Position numbers and translations under genes: made by a program. A DNA stretch of 51,620 nt, taken from contig JAVCDC010000065.1 of the NCBI GenBank assembly GCA_030765135.1, positions 1-51,620 on the forward strand. The letters run 5' to 3'. Position 1 is the first letter of the stretch. The number at the start of each line of letters is the position of its first letter. The notes beneath the pieces are model-generated. The model saw only the letters and a list, made by a program, of their open reading frames with translations. It made no database searches and was not told the origin of the DNA. This document shows positions 18,230 through 25,583 of this stretch, piece by piece. Origin of the DNA: Candidatus Tritonobacter lacicola. Its GTDB lineage: Bacteria > Auribacterota > Tritonobacteria > Tritonobacterales > Tritonobacteraceae.

Positions 18230-18329
18230 GTGGTTTCATCAGGTTTGATGTTGATTGTAAGAAGAGAGATTACTTGCCGCTCATCCCGGAGCAGCGTGGA
18301 GTTGATCGTGAGAGGGACGTATACCGGGT

Positions 18330-18578
18330 TCACTCCCCGAGGGCGTCATCCATGTCCTTCTGCCGTTGGGCGGTCGCGGCGTTCGCCCCGTCCACCCTCG
18401 ACTTCGCCCTCATTCCCGCGTCAACAGCAGTCCGGCCGGTAAAGCCCTCGACCACCTGGTCCGTGAACGGCTTCGAGGACGGCCCGGCCTTCTCCTTGTC
18501 GGCTGTCTCCTGGTCGGCGGCCCCGCCGCAGCCGGCAAGCATCACCGCAGCCATAATCGCCATTAACCTTATTTCCAT
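18330..18578 (-). CDS. Small lipoprotein
   Basis: An 82-residue protein with a signal peptide and lipobox (MAAVMLAGCGGA; Cys at about 17). The mature part is short, polar and Lys/Asp-rich (ADKEKAGPSSKPF, KSRVDGANAATAQRQKD), with no recognised domain. AGGAG sits 8 nt upstream of the ATG. It is 100 nt upstream of the secreted protein at 15941-18229, in the same direction, so the two may be co-transcribed. Function unknown. Confidence 0.7.
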   Translation of the reverse strand: MEIRLMAIMAAVMLAGCGGAADQETADKEKAGPSSKPFTDQVVEGFTGRTAVDAGMRAKSRVDGANAATAQRQKDMDDALGE

Positions 18579-18743
18579 ACCCTAGTCTCCTATCGCGAGC
18601 ATTATACCATCTTCAGTCGAAAATTTCAAGGGGGGGGCAAAGCCTTTGGACTTTCTCCGTTTTATAAGGCTCGATATGCGCAATCACCTGGCCTTGAGGC
18701 TGTAGGAGATTTGAACAAATGCAAAACGTCGTTTTACCAAATA

Positions 18744-18922
18744 CCCTCTCCCCTTTGTAAGGGGAGAGGGCTAGGGTGAGGGGTTAAAGACGGTTACCAG
18801 TTAATAGTTTCTAGTTTCTGGTCTATTATCTTCTATTATTGTCTCTCAGGAATCTGCAAGAAACCAGAAACTGCCTGGAACACCCCCTCATCCTGACCTT
18901 CTCCCCCTTAAGGGGGAGAAGG
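18744..18922. repeat. Nested inverted-repeat element
   Basis: The gap 18579-19036 holds no gene. It contains two CCCTCTCCCC-type hairpins facing each other: 18744-18770 followed by CTAGGGTGAGGGG, and CCCCTCATCCTGA leading into a 26-nt perfect palindrome at 18897-18922. Between them AGTTTCTGGT and ACCAGAAACT are also inverted. The whole stretch could fold into one long cruciform or RNA hairpin, as expected for a BIME or MITE-like element. Confidence 0.65.
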
Positions 18923-19036
18923 AAATTCTTATTGTTCGAATTCCCCTCTGATGGCAAACATGTTTTTCAATTAGAAAGACATTTTTAAAAAAAACGGCGA
19001 ATCTCCTGGACGCCACAACTTTATCCCGGTATTAAG

Positions 19037-19801
19037 CTACCAGCAGTAAAACGGATCTGACCAGTACGGCCTGTAGCTCCTGTTCCAGAAGGCGGCCGCC
19101 GCGGCCTCCCTCATGGCCCTCGCGGTCTCTTCCTGCGCCTCGACCTCCCTCTTCTTGAGATACACATCCATCTGGTATCTCATCATCATCCTGGTCTCGG
19201 TGTCAGCCCTGCGGTACCGGTCCCAGTACTCCTCCCAGAACTCCTGCTCCTGCACCTGCCGGACCGGTATGTCGAGTATCCTGGCTTTTCTCTTCAGCCT
19301 CTCCTTCTCCTCTTTCCTGGCCGCCTTCACCGTCCGCCTCTCCTCCTCCATCTCCTCCTTCTCGGCCTTCTTCCGTGCTTTTTCAGCCTCCTTCTCCGCC
19401 TTTTTCTTTGCCTTCTCCCCCTCCTCGAACGACTTGATCAACTCCTTCAGCCTCTTGGCCTCGTCCTTGTCCATATCTTTAAGGTTCTTATATTCATCCT
19501 TGGCGGAGCTAATGTCCCCCAGGTTCAAATATGCCGCACCAAGCCAGAAGCGAGCAGGAGGGAAATTGGGATTGAGACGGATGGCATCCTTGTAATTCTC
19601 GACCGCCTCCCGGTAGCAACCGCGCTCGTAACAAGCCCCGCCGAGATTGTAGTAAGCCCCGGGATCTCCGTCTCTGACGCGGACGGCCTCCCTGCAGGCA
19701 TCAATGTCGAACTCCCTTTCCTGCGCACGGAGCGGGGAAGCGGCCACGGCAAAGAAGATCAATGTTGCCAGGAGCAAATTAATCAGGCGTTGAACTTTCA
19801 T
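19037..19801 (-). CDS. Exported TPR and coiled-coil protein
   Basis: A 254-residue protein with a signal peptide (MKVQRLINLLLATLIFFAVA, cut near LRAQ). Residues about 30-115 hold two to three tetratricopeptide repeats (GAYYNLGGACYERGCYREAVENYKDAIRLNPN and PPARFWLGAAYLNLGD...). About 120-185 is a dense Lys/Glu coiled coil, and the C-terminal part is Arg/Tyr/Trp-rich (FWEEYWDRYRRADTETRMMM; NRSYRPYWSDPFYCW). TPRs imply protein-protein scaffolding, probably in the periplasm. Its ATG overlaps the TGA of the FHA-GGDEF gene by 4 nt, so the two are translationally coupled and may act together. No partner is identifiable. Confidence 0.85.
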   Translation of the reverse strand: MKVQRLINLLLATLIFFAVAASPLRAQEREFDIDACREAVRVRDGDPGAYYNLGGACYERGCYREAVENYKDAIRLNPNFPPARFWLGAAYLNLGDISSAKDEYKNLKDMDKDEAKRLKELIKSFEEGEKAKKKAEKEAEKARKKAEKEEMEEERRTVKAARKEEKERLKRKARILDIPVRQVQEQEFWEEYWDRYRRADTETRMMMRYQMDVYLKKREVEAQEETARAMREAAAAAFWNRSYRPYWSDPFYCW

Positions 19802-20715
19802 GCTGTCCCTGAGCCGGTTTTTTCGCGCGTAAGGGCGCTTTCGACGCGGTTGCGGCCTTTACTCTTGGCAAGGTAAAGGTATCTGTCAGCAGCCTGGAAC
19901 ATCTCCTTATGATCGCGGAAGTTTACGTTGTTCAACGTGGCAATGCCAATGGAGATGCGCACGGGCAGGAGCTTGCCCCCGAAAGTAAACTCCGTCTTCT
20001 CCACCAATCGCCTGAGGCGCGTGGCGTTGACCAACGCTTCCTCCCCGTCAACGCCCTTCAGGATGATTACGAACTCCTCTCCGCCGTAACGGCAGAAGAT
20101 ATCCTCTCTCCGGATAACACCGAATATCGTCTTTGCCAGGCCGCGCAGAACGTGGTCGCCCGCCTCGTGGCCGTGAGCGTCGTTGATCCGCTTGAAATAG
20201 TCGACATCGATCAGTACCAGGGAAATAGGGCAGCGTTGGCGCTGCGCGTAGCTGAACTCGCCCCGGAAGTGGTCGTCGAAAAATCTCCGGTTGTAGATCC
20301 CGGTCAGGCCGTCCCTGGTCGCGCTCTCGTAAAGCTCCTTCTGGAACTGCTCTTCAATATTATCCTGGTAGCTGAACTTAAGCGTGATGGAGCCGATATG
20401 TAACTTATCGCCTTCCCGAAGAACGTGGGCATCTATGCGCCGGGTGTTACAGTAAGTGCCGTTTGTCGATTGCAGGTCCTCTATCCTGTACTTGCCGGAG
20501 GCGACACGAAGGAGCCGGGCATGCGTCCGGCTGACTCCATTATCCTCCAGGATTATATCGCACTTACCGGCGCGGCCGATAAGCACCTCCGGGCCCGTCA
20601 GGGGGAACATCTGCCCGGCCTGGCCGCCGGAGATAACAATAAGGGTCGCCTTTCGCTCCTGCGCCCCCCCCTGCCGCCCGGCGCGCTTCCTGTGCACTAT
20701 GGTCCTGTCATCCAT
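19798..20715 (-). CDS. FHA-domain diguanylate cyclase
   Basis: A 305-residue cytoplasmic protein. Residues about 22-115 form an FHA phosphothreonine-binding domain (VLIGRAGKCDIILEDNGVSRTHARLL; DLQSTNGTYCN). Residues about 130-295 form a GGDEF domain, with the opening DGLTGIYNRRFFDD, LIDVDYFKRINDAHGHEAGD and the active-site loop RYGGEEF. An RxxD inhibitory-site motif (RRED) lies five residues before the GGEEF, so product inhibition by c-di-GMP is likely. The enzyme would make c-di-GMP from GTP, with the FHA domain sensing a phosphorylated partner. It is coupled to the exported TPR protein by a 4-nt overlap. The ribosome binding site is poor (AAGG too near the ATG). Confidence 0.93.
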   Translation of the reverse strand: MDDRTIVHRKRAGRQGGAQERKATLIVISGGQAGQMFPLTGPEVLIGRAGKCDIILEDNGVSRTHARLLRVASGKYRIEDLQSTNGTYCNTRRIDAHVLREGDKLHIGSITLKFSYQDNIEEQFQKELYESATRDGLTGIYNRRFFDDHFRGEFSYAQRQRCPISLVLIDVDYFKRINDAHGHEAGDHVLRGLAKTIFGVIRREDIFCRYGGEEFVIILKGVDGEEALVNATRLRRLVEKTEFTFGGKLLPVRISIGIATLNNVNFRDHKEMFQAADRYLYLAKSKGRNRVESALTREKTGSGTA

Positions 20716-20751
20716 ACCTTATCACGAAAAAAAGTGTTACCTGGTTCCTTT

Positions 20752-20920
20752 TTCTCCGTTACACGTTACACGTCACACGTTTCACGCCTTTGCATCTTGC
20801 TTCTTTTTTCTTTTTCTCCGTTACACGTCACACGTTTCACGCCTTTGCATCTCGCATCTTTTTTCTTTTTCTCCGTTACACGTTACACGTCACACGTTTC
20901 ACGCCTTTGCATCTCGCTTC
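20752..20920. repeat. Degenerate tandem array 1 (three units)
   Basis: Three units of about 55-65 nt, each made of CTCCGTTACACG, one to three further TTACACG/TCACACG steps, TTTCACGCCTTTGCATC and a CTTCTTTTTTC tract. It fills the gap between the FHA-GGDEF start and the stop of the metallo-beta-lactamase gene. Units differ by number of 7-nt TTACACG steps rather than by unique spacers, so it is not CRISPR. The same unit makes up array 2 at 22234-22640. Confidence 0.85.
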
Positions 20921-20924
20921 TTGC

Positions 20925-22208
20925 TTAGCGAACAATTATTTTATCTTCGTTCTTTTCAAACGTCTTCGGACCGATTCCCTTGACGTTCATGATGTCATTG
21001 GTCTGCTTAAATCTCCCTGCATTCTCGCGATAATCAATAATTGCCTGTGCTTTCTTTGGTCCGATCCCGTTTAACGTCTCGAGCTCTCTCTTGGTGGCCT
21101 TGTTAATGTCAATTTTCAAGTCGCCACCTACGACGACCTGTCCCGTCTCATTGCTCGAGGCCAACTTGTAATCAAAAGGAAGGTTCGGAGGGCGGGGGCT
21201 GACCAGCGTTTTTTTCATATCCCGGACGCTGAGATTAATTCCGTCGCTTTCTATTACAAAAGAACCGAGTTGGTCTGTCCTGAAGACGGTGGCCCCGAAT
21301 GCTTTCATCCTATCCAGAACGATCTTCTTGGGATGGCCGTAACTGTTATTAAGGCCACAGCTTATGCCGGCCAGCCGCGGCCTGACCTGCTTGACGAAAT
21401 CATGCGAACAGGAATGGCGACTCCCATGGTGGCCGCACTTGAGAAAATCACTCTGGATGTCATATTGCCTTTCCAGTATCTCATTCTCTGCTTCTAAGGC
21501 GGCGTCACCGGTGAGCAGGAATGAGTTCTTTCCGTATTCCACTCTCACTACGATGGAACAGTTATTATTGTCCTCGGGCAGCTTACCGCCCGGGTGGAGT
21601 ACCTTCATCTTCACATTCCCGATGGCGAACTCCTGGCCGGCTCGGCAAAGCTTATAAGGTACTTTCTTTTCCTTAATGGATTGTAAAAGATCCTTGTATA
21701 TATGAGTGGTATGACTCTTCCCCGGGTCCATGTATTTGCCAATATCATATTTTCTGACGACAGTTGGAAGGCCGCCTATATGGTCCTCGTCAGGGTGCGT
21801 CGCGATAAGAAGGTCTATCCTCTTGACCTTTTCCTTCTCAAGATACTTCAGAAAGGCTTCTGTTGACTTCTTAGGGCCGCCGTCGATGAGTATGTTCGTT
21901 CCATCAGGACACTTTATCAGTGTACTATCACCCTGGCCTATGTCGATGAAATGGATCTCAAGTTTCAATCCCAGGCCACCGATCTGCTTGAGATCAATAT
22001 TCCTGAGTTCTTCGGGACTTACCCATTTTCCGCGATGCTTAACGTAGCCTTTTTCCTTATACCTCTGCTCCTCGATAATCTGCTGAATACGGGGCGAGAT
22101 CCCCCGTTCCTGGGAATGGAGGGATGAGTTTGCCAGGAGAGATGAGGCGAGGATAATAAATGTCAGCGCAATGGCATTCCGATTAAATCTTAGTATAAAT
22201 CTTCGCAT
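20925..22208 (-). CDS. Secreted metallo-beta-lactamase-fold protein with ComEA-like HhH tail
   Basis: A 427-residue protein with a signal peptide (MRRFILRFNRNAIALTFIIL, then ASSLLANSS). Residues about 85-330 form a ComEC/Rec2-type metallo-beta-lactamase fold: IDIGQGDSTLIKCP, the metal motif ATHPDEDHIGG, LLTGDAA, and KCGHHGSRHSCS. Residues about 360-427 form a ComEA-type double helix-hairpin-helix DNA-binding region (DINKATKRELETLNGIGPKKAQAIIDYRE; IMNVKGIGPKTFEKNED). In competence systems ComEA binds DNA and ComEC moves it across the membrane; here the nuclease-like soluble domain and the DNA-binding tail are one exported protein without a channel. An extracellular nuclease or DNA-uptake accessory is inferred. 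No promoter or partner gene is obvious; the gene is boxed in by two repeat arrays. Confidence 0.88.
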   Translation of the reverse strand: MRRFILRFNRNAIALTFIILASSLLANSSLHSQERGISPRIQQIIEEQRYKEKGYVKHRGKWVSPEELRNIDLKQIGGLGLKLEIHFIDIGQGDSTLIKCPDGTNILIDGGPKKSTEAFLKYLEKEKVKRIDLLIATHPDEDHIGGLPTVVRKYDIGKYMDPGKSHTTHIYKDLLQSIKEKKVPYKLCRAGQEFAIGNVKMKVLHPGGKLPEDNNNCSIVVRVEYGKNSFLLTGDAALEAENEILERQYDIQSDFLKCGHHGSRHSCSHDFVKQVRPRLAGISCGLNNSYGHPKKIVLDRMKAFGATVFRTDQLGSFVIESDGINLSVRDMKKTLVSPRPPNLPFDYKLASSNETGQVVVGGDLKIDINKATKRELETLNGIGPKKAQAIIDYRENAGRFKQTNDIMNVKGIGPKTFEKNEDKIIVR

Positions 22209-22233
22209 AGCTATATTTTCCCCGTTTAACGTT

Positions 22234-22640
22234 GCACGTTACACGCCTTTGCGTCTCATTATTCCCATATTTTCATTCTTCTTGCATCTTCTTGTTTTTT
22301 TCCACGTTACACGTCACACGTTACACGCCTTTGTATCTTGCATCTTGTTTCTTTTTCTCCGTTACACGTTACACGTCACACGTTTCACGCCTTTGCATCT
22401 TGTTTCTTTTTCTCCGTTACACGTTACACGTTTCACGCCTTTGCATCTTGCATCTTTTTTCTTTTTCTCCGTTACACGTTACACGTCACACGTTACACGC
22501 CTTTGTATCTTGTTTCTTGTTTCTTTTTCTCCGTTACACGTTACACGTTACACGTTTCACGCCTTTGCATCTTGCTTCTTTTTTCTTTTTCTCCGTCACA
22601 CGTTTCACGCCTTTGCATCTCGCTTCTTGCTTCTTCTCGT
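22234..22640. repeat. Degenerate tandem array 2 (about seven units)
   Basis: Seven occurrences of CACGCCTTTG define units of about 50-65 nt with internal TTACACG/TCACACG steps and T/C-rich tails (TTTCTTTTTCTCCG). The array starts just upstream of the metallo-beta-lactamase gene and runs to the stop of the ParB-like gene at 22642. The unit is the same as in array 1, so copies flank one gene on both sides. Confidence 0.85.
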
Positions 22641-22641
22641 T

Positions 22642-23439
22642 TCACGTCATTTTAGACAACGCCTTCTTTATCCGATCCACCAGCTCTTCTATCTCATCCC
22701 GGCTGCCGAACTTGAGGAGGACCGTCTCCAGCTTCTTCCCCTGGAGAATATCGACCGTGACGCGCCAATCGTCGCCGAATTCCGACACGATGGCCCGCTC
22801 CACATCGTTCAGCTCCTTCTCCTGATCGGTAAGCTCCTCCTCCGGCCGGGCCAGGTCGACTTCCAGCGCGGTCTGTTTGACCGTCAGGCCGTCTTTGATC
22901 GCCATATCGGCTATCTCCAGCTGCTTCTTCTGATCATCCAGCTTCATCAGGACCTGGGCGTGGCCGAACATGATCTTCCCCTCGTGCAGATATTTCTTTA
23001 TCTTCGGGTGGACTTTCCTGAGCAGTCGCCGGTAATGGCTGACGTATGACTGGCTGCGGTTCAGGCGCCTGGCCACTTCCTCCTCCCGCATGCCGTAACT
23101 TGTCACGAGCTCTTCCAGGCCCAGGGCCCGCTCCCAGGGTGAGAGATCGACCCGGTCCATATTCTCGGCCATTCCCGTCACGAGATCGTTGATGTCACCC
23201 TTCACGTTGAGAACAACGCAGGGGATCTCCTTCCACCCCAACTCGTCCAGTGCCGCGAGGCGCCGCTCCCCGGCGATCAGCTGGTAAGCTTTCCTTCTCT
23301 TCGCCACCGCCAGGGGACATATCAGGCCGTTCACCTCGATCGAGTGGGCCAGGTCCTCTATATCCTCCTCACCGCTCGCAAACCTCAGGCGGTATCCCTC
23401 TACCTTGATCTTGTCCCGCGAAATAAGCTGAAATTGCAT
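22642..23439 (-). CDS. ParB/Spo0J-family protein
   Basis: A 265-residue ParB-like protein. Residues about 1-100 are the ParB nuclease/CTPase fold: SIEVNGLICPLAVAKRRKAYQLIAGERRLAALDELGWKEIPCVV, with GERR and the ENMDR box (AENMDRVDLSPWERA). Residues about 100-170 form the helix-turn-helix (EEVARRLNRSQSYVSHYRRLL). The C-terminal stretch LETVLLKFGSRDEIEELVDR is shared with the small ORF at 27295-27507. No parA is adjacent, so it may be a chromosomal-type regulator or part of a mobile/defence segment rather than a partition pair. AAGGAG precedes the ATG by 8 nt. A perfect 20-bp palindrome 29 nt upstream suggests autoregulation. Confidence 0.88.
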   Translation of the reverse strand: MQFQLISRDKIKVEGYRLRFASGEEDIEDLAHSIEVNGLICPLAVAKRRKAYQLIAGERRLAALDELGWKEIPCVVLNVKGDINDLVTGMAENMDRVDLSPWERALGLEELVTSYGMREEEVARRLNRSQSYVSHYRRLLRKVHPKIKKYLHEGKIMFGHAQVLMKLDDQKKQLEIADMAIKDGLTVKQTALEVDLARPEEELTDQEKELNDVERAIVSEFGDDWRVTVDILQGKKLETVLLKFGSRDEIEELVDRIKKALSKMT

Positions 23440-23467
23440 CGCATTTCTCCTTATTTGTCAAATTTGG

Positions 23468-23487
23468 ATTATGATTCGAATCATAAT
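23468..23487. promoter_or_regulatory. Perfect 20-bp palindrome upstream of the ParB-like gene
   Basis: ATTATGATTCGAATCATAAT is perfectly self-complementary and lies 29 nt upstream of the ATG at 23439. Within it CATAAT could serve as a -10 hexamer on the minus strand. A dimeric helix-turn-helix protein, perhaps the ParB-like product itself, is a natural candidate to bind here. Confidence 0.65.
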
Positions 23488-23940
23488 TGTATTCGAGCGG
23501 GCCTCCATAGATGGTCCCACGCTTCCATTTGCAGGGGAGCATATTAGAGCTATAGAGCGCATGGATACAACCCCTCACCCCATCCCTCTCCCCTTTCCAG
23601 GGGGAGAGGGAGCATAAGTGGAGATAAGCCTCCCCATCGATTCAATTGGCAACCAGCTTATATACCACCAAATACATTAATTGTAAGACCGATCATTCCC
23701 GGGAAAGCCCCCAGTATACCATTGGGGACACTCTTAGCAACTTCTTATGAGCCAGAGAGTTACCTGGAAACTATCCTCAAGGAGCAGATTCTCAGGCCTT
23801 CGTTTTGCGCTTCTTCACACTCCCCTCACATTTGGCCTCCGTCAGTACTGCCAGTCAATTCTGCCCGATCTCCGACCGGATCTTCGACCCCCCCCTACAA
23901 AGGAGTAGAGGGGAATTGTGTGGTAGCGTATAGAGTCCCC
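23488..23940. repeat. Gap with CCCTCACCCC/CCCTCTCCCC element
   Basis: No gene is evident. Positions 23571-23610 carry another member of the hairpin family: CCCCTCACCCCAT followed by CCCTCTCCCC-TTTCCAG-GGGGAGAGGG. A weaker, imperfect CCCCCTAC/GTAGAGGGG pair occurs near 23890-23915. The ParB promoter region is at the left edge. Confidence 0.5.
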
Positions 23941-24411
23941 TTAAGTTTGATAATCATCGTCCGGGATATCACCGAAATGTTCTTTCAGCACTTTTATCAC
24001 CCGGGTGATTATGATGTGCAGCTTTTCCGGATCGGGATCCAGCTCCACTAACCCCGTATCAAGCAGGTTGGTTATTGAAATGGAGTCGTCTTCGAAATAC
24101 GGCCGGAGAACCTCGTCTGCCCTGAGCACCTTTTCCATCTCCTCCCGCTCGTCAGATTTCCTGATGGCTTCTGCCTGGAACTCATCACCCTTCCCGAGAA
24201 GCACCGCCATCAACCGTCTCTTTATGGACGCCTGGATCTCCTCCTTGAGAGTGAAATCGATCCAGATGGGGTCCATTCCCGGTTTGTCGAGAATGTGAAT
24301 GTAGCCTTTATCGAAGTACGGCATGAGGAGGGTGTCAGACCTCAGCATCCGCTCCAGCTTCACCAGGAATTCATCCCGTGGCAATTTTGCACCTTTGTCT
24401 CTGGATTCCAT
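23941..24411 (-). CDS. Hypothetical protein with internal duplication
   Basis: A 156-residue acidic protein, no signal peptide or membrane segment. It appears to be two related halves: residues about 15-40 (LERMLRSDTLLMPYFDKGYI) and about 92-115 (MEKVLRADEVLRPYFEDDSI) align well, each preceding an Ile/Asp-rich strand and a helical part. I do not recognise the family. The ATG overlaps the end of the truncated HsdR-like gene by 52 nt and follows a G7 run, so its own start may have been created or moved by the rearrangement there. It lies at the edge of the defence island; a role in that system is only guesswork. Confidence 0.55.
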   Translation of the reverse strand: MESRDKGAKLPRDEFLVKLERMLRSDTLLMPYFDKGYIHILDKPGMDPIWIDFTLKEEIQASIKRRLMAVLLGKGDEFQAEAIRKSDEREEMEKVLRADEVLRPYFEDDSISITNLLDTGLVELDPDPEKLHIIITRVIKVLKEHFGDIPDDDYQT

Positions 24412-24791
24412 AGCCCCCCCATGAGATAGAGCCGGTTCTCTTTGTAGAGTACATTCGCGAAGCTCTCGCTTGACCTTGGCTTCGAGCCATAGAGTTTAAA
24501 CTCCTGCCCGCGCACCTTTAGGCCATGCCGGATGATCATCCAGAGCGGGGTGATGTTGAGCTCATCACGAAGGGCACGGAAGATCTCGTCCCGCGCGTCG
24601 GTTCCGTAGTCCTCTTCCACAGTCTTAAGCTTGTCGCCCTGCGTGGCCTTGAGAAAAGCCATCAGGTGATCTTCGGCGAAGTAGTAGTCCGAGTCCGTGA
24701 CCTCCGTCCGCTCCAGCACGGCATACCCGTGCTCGCGGATCAGGAACTCCGCCACATGCTTCTGAAACTTCTTTTCCGGGCCTTCAAACAT
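24360..24791 (-). pseudogene. Truncated type I restriction HsdR N-terminal fragment
   Basis: A 143-codon frame whose first about 125 residues look like the N-terminal part of a type I restriction R subunit: MFEGPEKKFQKHVAEFLI, MAFLKATQGDKL (the F-x-x-T-Q signature), then WMIIRHGLKVRGQEFKLYG and VLYKENRLYLM. In the family this is followed by a RQ-x-x-YS stretch, the nuclease and the SNF2 motor; here it turns into an unrelated 18-residue tail (GGLWNPETKVQNCHGMNSW region) and stops. The change coincides with a G7 run near 24413-24419 on the minus strand. HsdR proteins have about 1000 residues, so this is a remnant. No hsdM or hsdS is in the window. Confidence 0.6.
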
Positions 24792-24814
24792 CGTTTCTTT
24801 CTCTGTCTTAATGT

Positions 24815-25583
24815 CTCCCTTACCGATCAGAGAAAAACGCTTACCGATTACTTACCGATTGCCGCCTCTATACACATACCGCACGCTTAGCCTTTTCCCA
24901 ATTCGCTCAGCAAGACCAAATTCCACCGACGGGTTTGACGGGTTTATGACGGGTTATCTCTTCTAACCTTGGATGACGGGTTTGTCGGGTTTATGACGGG
25001 TTTCATGTCCCCATTCCGGTGACAGGATGTGCATGTCATTGCTATTGCTTCGTCCACATTGTCGAGAGACTGGTATGCTCCGCTTGGTGCCCAGTGCCTG
25101 GTACTGATGGTATCACATGACTCATAAATGTCCTGTTTCTTCTTCTCAAAGGAGCATCAGATGTGCGTCAAAGATGTCCTGTTTGCGTACGACGGAAGAA
25201 AAGTCATAACTCACTTCTCCCCAAACGCTTTCAGATCAGAACCCGGCCCGGAATCGCCACCGTTGTCCTGTTTATGTTCTGTTTTCTACTGACAATTCGT
25301 TTCGCTAACTCCGGTTCTATTCCCCGGCCAGGTGATGGATTCCGGCGTTTTGGTGATAGAAAAGTGATAGATTAGACATGGGATTCCCCGAGTTTATAGC
25401 AGGTGCTTCGCCCCGCGCCTGTCTGTTCAAGAAGCCCCACAATGAATTCATTTAGTCTGTTTTAATCCCCCTCTTACCGATTAGCGAAAACCGTTTACCG
25501 ATTACTTACCGATTACCTCCTCTATAAATATACCGTACGCTTCTTCCTTTCCCGATTCTCTCAGCAAGACCAAATTCCACCAA
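24815..25583. repeat. About 115-bp direct repeat bounding a gene-free stretch
   Basis: About 24815-24928 and 25465-25583 are similar in the same orientation, both with three TTACCGAT steps followed by the last codons of an AlbA-type ATP-binding gene. Between them (24929-25464) I find no convincing gene; the left part has repeated TGACGGGTTTATGACGGG units near 24928-25005. Duplication of a gene end with loss of the rest, or recombination between two related genes, would explain it. Confidence 0.6.
24852..24927 (-). pseudogene. 3' remnant of a second AlbA-type ATP-binding gene
   Basis: The minus strand encodes VEFGLAERIGKRLSVRYV plus YRGGNR and stop, matching the last 24 residues of the gene at 25506-26708 (VEFGLAERIGKGRSVRYI plus YRGGNR) with three to four changes. 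Upstream homology ends abruptly and in-frame stops follow. It is the tail of a paralogue otherwise lost. Confidence 0.75.

Noticed and set aside
20752-22640. Possible CRISPR arrays
   Set aside because: Units vary in length through extra TTACACG steps and there are no unique spacers between constant repeats; no cas genes are present.
25163-25375. 70-codon plus-strand frame
   Set aside because: No ribosome binding site, no recognised motif and lies in a repeat-bounded debris region.
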